NCBI GenBank assembly: GCA_012838875.1
Contig: DUOL01000052.1
Coordinates: 1 to 9,321, forward strand
Length of the DNA stretch: 9,321 nt
Direction of reading: 5' to 3'
From: Bacteroidales bacterium
Lineage (GTDB): Bacteria > Bacteroidota > Bacteroidia > Bacteroidales > WCHB1-69
Below, piece after piece: positions 1-6,901 of the stretch. The position numbers were made by a program, and so were the translations under genes. How positions within the stretch are numbered: position 1 is the first letter of the stretch; the number at the start of each line of letters is the position of its first letter. The notes below the pieces were generated by a model. It was not told the DNA's origin and searched no databases. It was given only the letters and a program-made list of their open reading frames with translations.

Positions 1-3000
1 CTTACCGCTTCGTAGAATGAAACAACATTTTCTTCCAACTCATATTTTTTGTTACCTTCTTCATCTTCAACATGATTTCCTTCTTTGTCTAAAACAGGCT
101 TACGATATACAGCCACGTGATGATTATTACCTGTGTTTACAAAATCAACGGCTTGTGGTTTACCGTCATTATCCAAAATCAGATTCCCATCTTTATCACG
201 TTTATCGTGCAACGCAATCGCATTACTAACTCCCGAAATAGTTACACGTTTAATGGCAATACCTTTTTCTTTATTGAACCAGATGGGGTTTTCGTCTAAG
301 TTAGAGAAAGCTTTTTTGGCATCATTATCAAATTCACTCAACCGGTTTTCCAAGATGGTTCGAATCCCTTTATCTACTACTTTTTCTACTTTCAAATCGG
401 GTGCGATCTCTTTACGAATGGTATAAACAGTTTCAAAACTCATAGTTTTTACTTTTTCCGGCAGTTGCTCTGTTTTATCTTCGTTGAGCCATATAGGATT
501 TTTCTTTAAACTATTCTTCCCTGTAAATGCCTTTTGGGGATCATTGTCAAATTCCTGTAACCGACATAATAATGCCTCACGATAAGCGGGTTTGCACACT
601 GTGGCAATTTTCTCCGTATTAAAGTTAGCACCTACTTTTTCCTCTGCAGGATTAGGTTTTTCCTTAGAGCCATAAATGGTCTCTTTGTGCAGTTGTCCAC
701 GTGGGGTTGCTTGTACTTTTTTATTTGTTCCTCCTGCTTTTTTCGTAATATTGAGATTATCTGTCGTAACTTTATTTTTCGCTTTTATTGAAACCAAGGT
801 ATTTTCCAAATGGCGTTTAGCTTCACGTCTAAATTCATCCAAAGCAAATGGGGGTTTGAATAATAGTTTTCCATTATTGTTGCGATACAACTCTTTCTGC
901 TCAATCCCATAAATACTTGAATTTCTATCGCTTCGAGCATTCATATTGTTAAGATACTGAATATGGCTCAGTTTAGTAAAAGCCACTGTTAAAGCATCCA
1001 TAGCATGGTGTCGGTGGTCGTTACGCTTTGACCAATCTTTAATTCTTCTTATTTGATGTTTTTCTTTGTTAGTAAATTCTTCTGTCAAACCAAGATTTTT
1101 GTATTTTTCCCAGTTTAACTCTTTCATAAGATCTATTAATTGCCAATCTTCACGCAATCGGTCTGTAATAGCACCGGTTGTAGAAACAACAACTTTCACC
1201 AAATCGCTTAACATTGTTTTTGCATATTTAGCAATATATTGAGTATCACGAATATCACGCTCAATAAAACCGCTAGGGATATCTTTTCCTTGCATTTTCA
1301 ATTTATTATATTTGGCACGTGATATTACTCCGGCTTTATAAAGTTTTTCAATGCGATTTAAATAGTTATCCAAACTATTATCATTGCCCGTTTCACCATA
1401 TTTTTCTTTCACAAAATCGTATGCCGTAGCATCTCTTTTTTCAAGATTTATAGTACGAAGTTCTAATGTTTTGTTTGAAAAGCTATCGTCAAAAAGATTT
1501 GCTTTCGGAATAATATGTTCAACGTCAAAACTCCCACTAAACAATTCCGGAGGAGAGATGTACGTATTAGAATATAGTGTATGGTATCCGTTGTCTTTCA
1601 ATTCTTCGTAGAGTTTATAACGGATAATATCATTCCGACTAATATAAGAAAGATTGAACGGAGGTTGTGATAAAACTTGCTTGTATTGTTCATGCATACG
1701 GGTAGATTCTTGAATCGATTTTGTCAACTCTTCACGCTCTTTTGCGCTCTTTTTCAATTCACGAGCCAATTCAATACGAATTTCATCCGGTTTTCCGTAA
1801 GTATCAATAATCGCATTGATAACGTTAATCATTTGATTAAGAATTTTCTCAACCACAGGATTACGCAAAGAGTTTTTCGGGAGAATTTCAAGACGATCCT
1901 TGTATATCTTATTTTCTAATTCTTCTCTTGTCAATGAACTTGCGGAGTGTCTGTAACCTGCATATTCGCATGCAACATCGTATTTATTACCTTCTTTTAA
2001 ATATGGTAAAATCTTGCGAATAGCTTTTGTCGACAAAGAGCCATAATCATCCTGAAAAGTTATATTTGCAAGAATAGTAGCGTATTCCTTCTCAAATCCG
2101 TATAAATCTGATATTTTATTAATCAGGTTTTCTTTGCCTGTTTTAGAATTATCTCCCTCAAAGGAGTATAATAAATGCCAAAGTTTATACATTGGCTCAT
2201 CATCTAAATTATCCGCATCGGAATTAAATCGTATAATGTCGGTATTGTATCCGAACTCTGAAAAGATTTGTTCAACATTTTTCAAAATTTCGGAAGCCGA
2301 TTTTTTTAAATCGAACGTGTGCCCTGTTTGTTCAATAATAGTTTTATAAGCAGCAAATAGATTTGCTTGTGTCAAATTGCCTTGTACCTCTTTAAAATTC
2401 AAATCCAATTCTTGCGGATTGTCAAACAACAACTTTAAAATGTCTGATTTAGAAAGTTTCTCTTTAATAGACAATTCAGCGGCAAGTAATTCTTTTTCTT
2501 CTTGGTAAAGCTCACGTTTCCCATAAATTTGCAATGGGTCTTTCTGAGCTTCAAGAGCAGTTGAAGCACATTCATTTTTCTTTTTTAATTTCCTGCCTTT
2601 ACCTGAAACTACTATATTATTCAAAGTCTGCCAAATTTTAAATTCTTGAAACAGCGGAGAGGAACGGGGGATGACACGACTTCCAACTGTTATTATTTTC
2701 TTTTTGCCATCTTTTACAACCTCAATCTGCTTGCTTTCAAATTCACAAAAACTGATTAAGCCTTTTTGGCTTTTTAGTCGGCGTTGGTAAAAAATGATAA
2801 CATCTCGAATTTCCTTTTTCAACTCCTCTGTCAACTCATTGTGAAACTCAGCCTGCTTATCCCAAATGGCATGAAACTCATCCAAATAATCTTGTCTATA
2901 AAATATCATATTCCGAAGAGTTGCATTAGGATTTTGGGTTAACACTGCCAATTGATATTGCCCAACGGTTTGTTTATTGAAGTACAACTCTTTACTTCTG

Positions 3001-3878
3001 TCGGAAATTGCCCCAAGATAGTTACTCGAATTATTGAGTTGTCCATTAATTTTTTGTAAAACAACTGCTAAACTTTCCAAATCCATTTTTTCAGAAAGAG
3101 CTTTGGCTCGCCACTCAAAATTTTCTTTTTTTAACTCTTCCCCTCTGGTTGTTCTCTGTATGCCCACAATATTAAATGGTTCTTTACAAATTGACCAAGT
3201 TGCTTTTTCGTTCTTTCCTTCTAGATTTTCCTTTAGTTTATCCGTTAAAATTTCAGGATAAAACTCTTGTTGTTTTTTCCAAATCTTATCAAATTCCGTT
3301 TGTAAATCGGAACGATAAAAATCGGGTAGTTGTTTTTTCCCTTGCTCCATCAGTTGCAAGCAATATTGCCCGGGTGTAAGATTTTCTTCATATAATAGTT
3401 TGGCGATCTCCATTCCGTCAATTAACGTACCTTCTTCGTCTCCTTTTGCTTTACGACTACTTTTATAGCCTCGTTTTTTGTTAATCATTAAGAGAACTCG
3501 TGCAAACTGTTCTAATGTAATTTCTTCCGTAACAGCCTTGGCTCTTAAACGATAAGTTTCAAGGGTAGTATTTTCTCCATTTTCGGATAAAATGGTCTCA
3601 TCAGTAATAAAACCGTTATCTTTCAGAATTTCAATCAGGTTCTCACGGCGAAGTTTATATCGCTGCAGATTTCGGCGCATACCCCGTTTTAATGTACGCT
3701 CCGCATTAGTTGTAATGCTTTTACCTTTTTCAAAATCTTGCTGTTCTTCAATCGTCAAAGGATTTACTCTAACACCGAGCTTTATAATTGATGACTTTTC
3801 ATTTTCGTTTTCAGCTTCGTTTACCAATGCCCACCCGATTGAAGTGGTGCCTAAATCTAATCCTAATATTTTTTTCAT
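1..3878 (-). CDS. cas9: CRISPR-associated endonuclease Cas9, large type II-C-like, 3' end missing (window edge)
   Basis: RNA-guided DNA endonuclease that uses crRNA and tracrRNA to cut invading DNA in the cytoplasm. I read the frame codon by codon from ATG at 3878 to position 3: 1292 codons with no stop or frameshift. RuvC-I is MKKILGLDLGTTSIGWA (Asp8). An Arg-rich bridge helix follows (about residues 52-78). The REC region runs to about 690 and contains a duplicated unit. RuvC-II is IRIELARE (Glu703). HNH is DVEHIIPK with His788, plus Asn802 and Asn811 at the places of SpCas9 Asn854 and Asn863. RuvC-III is NDHRHHAMDALTVAFT (His958, Asp961). Then come PRGQLHKETIYG and a C-terminal WED/PI-like region. 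All nuclease residues are intact, so the protein is probably active. Size (over 1292 aa) and motifs fit the roughly 1400-1500 aa Cas9 group of Bacteroidota. The C-terminus, and probably cas1/cas2 and the array, lie left of the window. A tracrRNA gene sits just upstream on the other strand. Confidence 0.97.
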   Translation of the reverse strand, partial: MKKILGLDLGTTSIGWALVNEAENENEKSSIIKLGVRVNPLTIEEQQDFEKGKSITTNAERTLKRGMRRNLQRYKLRRENLIEILKDNGFITDETILSENGENTTLETYRLRAKAVTEEITLEQFARVLLMINKKRGYKSSRKAKGDEEGTLIDGMEIAKLLYEENLTPGQYCLQLMEQGKKQLPDFYRSDLQTEFDKIWKKQQEFYPEILTDKLKENLEGKNEKATWSICKEPFNIVGIQRTTRGEELKKENFEWRAKALSEKMDLESLAVVLQKINGQLNNSSNYLGAISDRSKELYFNKQTVGQYQLAVLTQNPNATLRNMIFYRQDYLDEFHAIWDKQAEFHNELTEELKKEIRDVIIFYQRRLKSQKGLISFCEFESKQIEVVKDGKKKIITVGSRVIPRSSPLFQEFKIWQTLNNIVVSGKGRKLKKKNECASTALEAQKDPLQIYGKRELYQEEKELLAAELSIKEKLSKSDILKLLFDNPQELDLNFKEVQGNLTQANLFAAYKTIIEQTGHTFDLKKSASEILKNVEQIFSEFGYNTDIIRFNSDADNLDDEPMYKLWHLLYSFEGDNSKTGKENLINKISDLYGFEKEYATILANITFQDDYGSLSTKAIRKILPYLKEGNKYDVACEYAGYRHSASSLTREELENKIYKDRLEILPKNSLRNPVVEKILNQMINVINAIIDTYGKPDEIRIELARELKKSAKEREELTKSIQESTRMHEQYKQVLSQPPFNLSYISRNDIIRYKLYEELKDNGYHTLYSNTYISPPELFSGSFDVEHIIPKANLFDDSFSNKTLELRTINLEKRDATAYDFVKEKYGETGNDNSLDNYLNRIEKLYKAGVISRAKYNKLKMQGKDIPSGFIERDIRDTQYIAKYAKTMLSDLVKVVVSTTGAITDRLREDWQLIDLMKELNWEKYKNLGLTEEFTNKEKHQIRRIKDWSKRNDHRHHAMDALTVAFTKLSHIQYLNNMNARSDRNSSIYGIEQKELYRNNNGKLLFKPPFALDEFRREAKRHLENTLVSIKAKNKVTTDNLNITKKAGGTNKKVQATPRGQLHKETIYGSKEKPNPAEEKVGANFNTEKIATVCKPAYREALLCRLQEFDNDPQKAFTGKNSLKKNPIWLNEDKTEQLPEKVKTMSFETVYTIRKEIAPDLKVEKVVDKGIRTILENRLSEFDNDAKKAFSNLDENPIWFNKEKGIAIKRVTISGVSNAIALHDKRDKDGNLILDNDGKPQAVDFVNTGNNHHVAVYRKPVLDKEGNHVEDEEGNKKYELEENVVSFYEAV

Positions 3879-3911
3879 AATTTTAAAAATAAATTCCGTG
3901 ATAAATTTCAA

Positions 3912-3919
3912 CAAAAATA
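3912..3919 (-). promoter_or_regulatory. Promoter -7 element of cas9
   Basis: Read on the minus strand this is TATTTTTG, a full match to the Bacteroidota -7 consensus TAnnTTTG. Transcription would start near 3905, giving a leader of about 27 nt before the cas9 ATG. I see no TTG at the usual -33 distance. Instead an A/T palindrome lies just upstream (3922-3939). Assigned by motif only. Confidence 0.5.
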
Positions 3920-3921
3920 AA

Positions 3922-3939
3922 GTTTTTTTTGCAAAAAAC
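3922..3939. promoter_or_regulatory. A/T palindrome between the cas9 and tracrRNA promoters
   Basis: The sequence GTTTTTTTTGCAAAAAAC has arms GTTTTTT (3922-3928) and AAAAAAC (3933-3939) around a 4-nt centre. It lies directly upstream of the cas9 -7 element and about 25 bp before the tracrRNA -7 element. It could be an operator, a bent A-tract acting as an UP-like element, or simply AT-rich noise. Confidence 0.3.
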
Positions 3940-3962
3940 AGCGAACCTATTTAATTTTTATT

Positions 3963-3970
3963 TATTTTTG
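3963..3970 (+). promoter_or_regulatory. Promoter -7 element of the tracrRNA
   Basis: TATTTTTG on the plus strand is an exact TAnnTTTG match. It lies 15 bp before the anti-repeat, so the RNA would start at about 3975-3977, almost immediately upstream of the pairing region. No clear -33 TTG is visible. The same octamer in the opposite direction serves cas9 about 45 bp away. Confidence 0.55.
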
Positions 3971-3985
3971 TCGAACATTTTTTTT

Positions 3986-3999
3986 AAAGGATTCACAAT
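3986..3999 (+). other. tracrRNA anti-repeat
   Basis: AAAGGATTCACAAT would pair with a CRISPR repeat whose 5' end reads (G/A)TTGTGAATCCTTT, allowing G-U pairs. Many Bacteroidota type II repeats start with GTTGTGAAT or GTTGTGATT, so the prediction is natural. The segment is immediately followed by the AAGG nexus. The duplex may extend into the upstream T tract if the repeat continues with A residues. Confidence 0.72.
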
Positions 4000-4030
4000 A
4001 AGGATTATTCCGTTGTGAAAACATTAAAGG

Positions 4031-4068
4031 CGGGACTATTACAACTATGCGATAGTCTCGTTTTTTTT
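4031..4068 (+). terminator. Rho-independent terminator of the tracrRNA
   Basis: CGGGACTAT (4031-4039) pairs with ATAGTCTCG (4052-4060) over nine positions with one G-U pair and a 12-nt loop. Eight T follow at 4061-4068. This is the strongest terminator in the window. It ends the tracrRNA and separates it from the dinF-type gene that starts 104 bp later in the same direction. In the RNA the hairpin probably doubles as the 3' stem bound by Cas9. Confidence 0.85.
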
Positions 4069-4136
4069 ATAAAACTATCTATTCTTACAAAAAAATATTC
4101 TCTTTTAAAAAACATTTTCTCTAATCGAAAAAAGAG

Positions 4137-4144
4137 TATTTTCG
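4137..4144 (+). promoter_or_regulatory. Possible promoter -7 element of the MATE gene
   Basis: TATTTTCG differs by one base from TAnnTTTG and lies 27 bp before the MATE start codon. A weak inverted repeat, CTCTTTT (4100-4106) with AAAAGAG (4130-4136), lies just upstream and could be an operator. No -33 element is evident. The gene needs its own promoter because the tracrRNA terminator intervenes. Confidence 0.3.
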
Positions 4145-4171
4145 CACCGTAAAAAGGGATTTACATACTCT

Positions 4172-5470
4172 ATGAACAAAAACATTCTCAAACTTGCTAT
4201 CCCGAACATTATTAGTAATATTACCGTTCCATTGCTGGGAATGGTAGATTTAGCCATTGTTGGGCATATCGGTAATGAGCGTTATATTGCGGCAATTGCT
4301 TTGGGAGGAATGATTTTTAACTTTATCTATTGGAATTTCGGTTTCCTGCGGATGAGTACCAGCGGATTTACTGCTCAAGCATACGGAGCTAAGGATAGGC
4401 AAAAGATTATGCTAACGCTACTTCGTTCCGTCTCTATCTCTCTTTTAGTGTCGCTATGTTTACTCCTTTTGCAATATCCTATTGCTTTACTTGCCAAACA
4501 AATTATAAAATCCGATGTTCAAACGCTCAATCTAGCTCTTGACTATTTCTATATTCGCATTTGGGCGGTTCCGGCAACATTAACCCTCTACGTTGTAAGT
4601 GGCTGGTTTATCGGTATGCAAAATGCTAAGACGCCAATGTATATCGCCATTTTTGCTAACCTAATGAATATTATTTGCAGTTTAATTTTTGTTATTGTTT
4701 TCCATTTAGATATTAAAGGAGTCGCTTGGGGTACGGTCATTGCTCAATACAGCGGGCTGCTCTTAGCTCTTATCCTCTGGTTCAAAAAATACAGCTCATT
4801 TATCAAAGAGGTTAAAACGTTAAGTGGTCGTATATTCAAAGAGATGCACTTTTTTTTCAAAGTGAATATCGATATTTTTCTACGAAATGCTTGCGTTATC
4901 ACTGTTTTCACTTTTATCCCTTATATTTCCGCTGCTATGGGTGATATGATTTTAGCGGTAAACTCACTGTTACTCCAACTATTTATGCTATTTTCTTATA
5001 TTATGGATGGATTCGCATACGCAGGCGAAGCTCTAACAGGAAGATTTATCGGAGCAAAAGATAACTACTTTCTAAGAAAAACTATTCATAATTTATTAAA
5101 ATGGGGAGCTCTCCTGGCTTTTTTATTTACTATTATCTACTTTTTCTGGGGAGAGGATATTCTCTATCTTCTCACTAATAACGAACATATTGTCGCTGCG
5201 TCTTCGAACTATCTAATTTGGACTATTTTAATTCCTATTGCCGGCTTTGCGGCTTTTATTTTCGATGGCATATATGTTGGTGCTACCGCCTCAAAAGCCA
5301 TGCGCAATATAGTGATGATAGCTACTACTATATTTTTCCTTGTCTTTTATCTTTCAAAAGAGGCAATCGGCAACAACGGTATTTGGATAGCACTACTGAT
5401 ATTTTTAGTAACACGCAGTGCTTTAATGTGGATTTTTAATACAAAGTTTATTGTTTTAAGAGAGGACTAA
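4172..5470 (+). CDS. dinF: MATE-family efflux transporter, DinF type
   Basis: Inner-membrane multidrug and toxin extrusion protein; family members export cationic or toxic organic compounds in exchange for H+ or Na+. The 432-aa product is almost entirely hydrophobic helices (about 12), the usual length and layout. DinF-branch signatures are clear: PLLGMVDLAIVGHIG in helix 1 (residues 20-34, with Asp26 a candidate for the conserved helix-1 acid), FLRMSTSGFTAQAYGAKD (58-75), and the second-half counterpart DGFAYAGEALTGRFIGAKD (279-297, with Asp279 and Glu286 in the membrane). The start at 4172 gives a proper N-terminus (MNKNILKLAIPNIISN). Its 3' end overlaps the convergent sigma factor gene by 15 bp. 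The gene name follows family resemblance; substrate and SOS control are not shown, and I see no LexA box. Confidence 0.9.
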   Translation: MNKNILKLAIPNIISNITVPLLGMVDLAIVGHIGNERYIAAIALGGMIFNFIYWNFGFLRMSTSGFTAQAYGAKDRQKIMLTLLRSVSISLLVSLCLLLLQYPIALLAKQIIKSDVQTLNLALDYFYIRIWAVPATLTLYVVSGWFIGMQNAKTPMYIAIFANLMNIICSLIFVIVFHLDIKGVAWGTVIAQYSGLLLALILWFKKYSSFIKEVKTLSGRIFKEMHFFFKVNIDIFLRNACVITVFTFIPYISAAMGDMILAVNSLLLQLFMLFSYIMDGFAYAGEALTGRFIGAKDNYFLRKTIHNLLKWGALLAFLFTIIYFFWGEDILYLLTNNEHIVAASSNYLIWTILIPIAGFAAFIFDGIYVGATASKAMRNIVMIATTIFFLVFYLSKEAIGNNGIWIALLIFLVTRSALMWIFNTKFIVLRED

Positions 5471-6037
5471 ATTTTTCTCTTTAATAATTTTGCGAAGATT
5501 AATGAGGGCATATCTCATTCTACCGAGTGCCGTATTGATGCTCACCCCTGTCAATTCAGAAATATCTTTAAAGCTAATACCTTGGAAAATTCTCATTTCC
5601 AGAACCTCACGTTGTTCCGGAGGGAGGAATTGAATAATATTTTTAGCCTCTTCATAAATCTGATTCATGATTATCTTCTGCTCCGGTGAGGGGTCAATTT
5701 CGGAAATAAAATCAAAAATATCAAAGTCGTCGCTGGATTCAAAAGTGGGCATGCGTTGTACTTTCCGGTAATAATCAATTTTGAGATTATTAGCAATTCT
5801 CATTACCCATTGCAAGAATTTCCCTTCTTCTTTATAATTGCCGGACTTTAATGTATTAATCACCTTAATAAAGGTATCTTGAAAAATATCTTCTGCTAAT
5901 TCTCGATTTTTAACAGAAAGCATAATATAAGAAAAAACTCTCTTTTCGTAGCGTAGAATTAAGGTTTTCAGGGCAAGCTCGTTACCATCGAGATAAAGCT
6001 TAATTAATTCGCTGTCGCTTAATGCTATCAATTTCAT
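5456..6037 (-). CDS. RNA polymerase ECF-type sigma factor (sigma-70 family)
   Basis: An alternative sigma factor that directs RNA polymerase to a specific promoter set. The product is 193 aa, typical for the group. Region 2 spans about residues 23-93, with the core-binding motif ELAEDIFQDTFIKV (46-59) and WVMRIANNLKIDYYR (77-91) for the -10 contact. An acidic linker follows (100-120). Region 4 starts at LPPEQREVLEMRIF (138-151) and continues into the helix-turn-helix ISFKDISELTGVSINTALGR (154-173). The SINTALGRMRYALINLRK ending is familiar from Bacteroidota ECF factors. No anti-sigma gene, extra C-terminal domain or TonB/FecR system lies beside it, so its trigger is unknown. It lies downstream of tdk on the same strand with a 178-bp gap holding its own promoter, and its end overlaps the convergent MATE gene. 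Confidence 0.93.
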   Translation of the reverse strand: MKLIALSDSELIKLYLDGNELALKTLILRYEKRVFSYIMLSVKNRELAEDIFQDTFIKVINTLKSGNYKEEGKFLQWVMRIANNLKIDYYRKVQRMPTFESSDDFDIFDFISEIDPSPEQKIIMNQIYEEAKNIIQFLPPEQREVLEMRIFQGISFKDISELTGVSINTALGRMRYALINLRKIIKEKNLVLS

Positions 6038-6133
6038 AGGATTCTCCTTTCTTTAATTTGTGATAAAATCAAAAAAGTAAAATTGTATCGATAGCGTCTC
6101 TCCTATTATTAATTGGTAACTATTATTTAAAAG

Positions 6134-6166
6134 CAAAAATACAACAAAATATTATAATATTAGCAA
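6134..6166 (-). promoter_or_regulatory. Promoter of the ECF sigma factor gene
   Basis: On the minus strand TATTTTTG (6134-6141) matches TAnnTTTG exactly. CTTG lies 22 bp upstream (6164-6167), roughly at the -33 position. The predicted start, about 6128, leaves a leader of about 90 nt. The leader shows no strong hairpin. Confidence 0.45.
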
Positions 6167-6186
6167 GTTTTTTATATTTTTTTAGC

Positions 6187-6214
6187 AAAAAACTGACAAC
6201 TCATTGAAAATCAG
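6187..6214 (-). terminator. Weak candidate terminator after tdk
   Basis: Just after the tdk stop codon, minus-strand CTGA (6211-6214) can pair with TCAG (6193-6196) across a 14-nt loop, followed by six T (6187-6192). The stem is only four pairs, so termination may be inefficient and some tdk transcripts could read into the sigma factor gene. Confidence 0.25.
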
Positions 6215-6215
6215 G

Positions 6216-6812
6216 CTAATTATTTTTCTCTTTTTCTATAGCGGCATTAAAACAGTGTCGGCAAAGGGGCTCATAACTATCTTTTTCACCAAGTAAAACC
6301 TGTTTTTGTTCTGCGATTAAGCGGTGAGAAAACTGAGCTAAGTCGCCACAATGAACACAAATAGCATGAACTTTGGTAACATATTCGGCAATAGCCATTA
6401 ATTTGGGCATCGGACCGAAAGGTTTTCCCATAAAGTCCATGTCCAGTCCTGCCACAATGACTCTGATTCCAGCATCTGCCAATTTATTACAGACTTCAAC
6501 AACTCCTTCATCAAAGAATTGTATTTCATCTATACCAACTACTTCCACCGATTCCATGTTAACATAAATTAATATTTCTGCTGAATTATTGACGGGGGTT
6601 GAAACCATTGCCGTTGCATCATGCGAAACGACCTCATTTTCGGCATACCGGATATCAAGAGCAGGTTTAAAAAGTTCAATATTTTGATTAGCAAATTGAG
6701 CTCGCTTAATTCTCCGGAGTAATTCTTCCGTTTTTCCCGAAAACATAGAACCGCATACTACTTCCACCCACCCTTTTTGTTTACTTCGATTGGCTTTACT
6801 TTCTAAAAACAT
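6216..6812 (-). CDS. tdk: Thymidine kinase (type II, Tdk)
   Basis: Cytoplasmic enzyme of pyrimidine salvage: ATP-dependent phosphorylation of thymidine (and deoxyuridine) to the monophosphate. The product is 198 aa, normal for the bacterial type II family. It shows the P-loop GSMFSGKT (21-28), the Walker B-like VVGIDEIQFFD (91-101) with Glu96 as likely general base, GLDMDFMGKPFGPMP (122-136), and the zinc site formed by Cys152, Cys155, Cys184 and Cys187 (CVHC and CRHC). All key residues are present, so it should be active. The ATG at 6812 gives the N-terminal extension usual in Bacteroidota homologues. The gene diverges from the acidic protein gene with an 89-bp shared promoter region. Confidence 0.97.
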   Translation of the reverse strand: MFLESKANRSKQKGWVEVVCGSMFSGKTEELLRRIKRAQFANQNIELFKPALDIRYAENEVVSHDATAMVSTPVNNSAEILIYVNMESVEVVGIDEIQFFDEGVVEVCNKLADAGIRVIVAGLDMDFMGKPFGPMPKLMAIAEYVTKVHAICVHCGDLAQFSHRLIAEQKQVLLGEKDSYEPLCRHCFNAAIEKEKNN

Positions 6813-6838
6813 AATATAAATGAAATGAATAAATTTTG

Positions 6839-6846
6839 TATTTTTG
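6839..6846 (+). promoter_or_regulatory. Promoter -7 element of the acidic protein gene
   Basis: TATTTTTG on the plus strand matches TAnnTTTG exactly, about 55 bp before the ATG at 6902. The start would be near 6852. I see no -33 TTG. It lies inside the tdk leader, so the divergent promoters face each other across about 16 bp. Confidence 0.42.
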
Positions 6847-6862
6847 GAAACTTTTTATATTG

Positions 6863-6870
6863 CAAATTTA
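6863..6870 (-). promoter_or_regulatory. Promoter -7 element of tdk
   Basis: Minus-strand TAAATTTG matches TAnnTTTG. A TTTG lies 15 bp upstream (6886-6889), somewhat closer than the usual -33 spacing. The start would be near 6857, giving a leader of about 45 nt. It faces away from the plus-strand element at 6839-6846; the two predicted transcripts would overlap at their 5' ends. Confidence 0.42.
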
Positions 6871-6901
6871 ATAATCATTTTGAAACAAAAAACAAATAAA
6901 A

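Larger units (their letters stand above)
3976..4068 (+). ncRNA. tracrRNA for the type II CRISPR system (divergent from cas9)
   Basis: A trans-activating CRISPR RNA pairs with the repeat part of pre-crRNA, directs its processing and docks the guide into Cas9. In order, the sequence shows a -7 promoter element at 3963-3970, a T8 tract (3978-3985), the anti-repeat AAAGGATTCACAAT (3986-3999), a nexus AAGGATTATTCC (4000-4011) and a 9-bp hairpin followed by eight T (4031-4068). The CACAATAAGG core closely resembles the anti-repeat/nexus junction of known type II-C tracrRNAs, such as CTACAATAAGG in Neisseria meningitidis. The position next to cas9, the length of about 93 nt and the terminator all fit. 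The start is inferred from the promoter; the end from the terminator. Because the array is outside the window, the anti-repeat pairing is a prediction. Confidence 0.82.

Noticed and set aside
1..3878. Possible frameshift or pseudogene in cas9, because many small plus-strand open frames cover it
   Set aside because: The minus frame is continuous for 1292 codons with all RuvC and HNH residues intact; the plus-strand frames are antisense shadows without family features.
3592..3954. 120-aa plus-strand open frame over the cas9 start and promoter region
   Set aside because: It is antisense to the conserved bridge-helix and RuvC-I coding region, has a Ser/Phe/Arg-rich shadow composition, and lacks a plausible start context.
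4172..5470. MATE exporter as part of the CRISPR or a defence system
   Set aside because: It has its own promoter region beyond the tracrRNA terminator and is a normal DinF-type protein; adjacency alone is not evidence.
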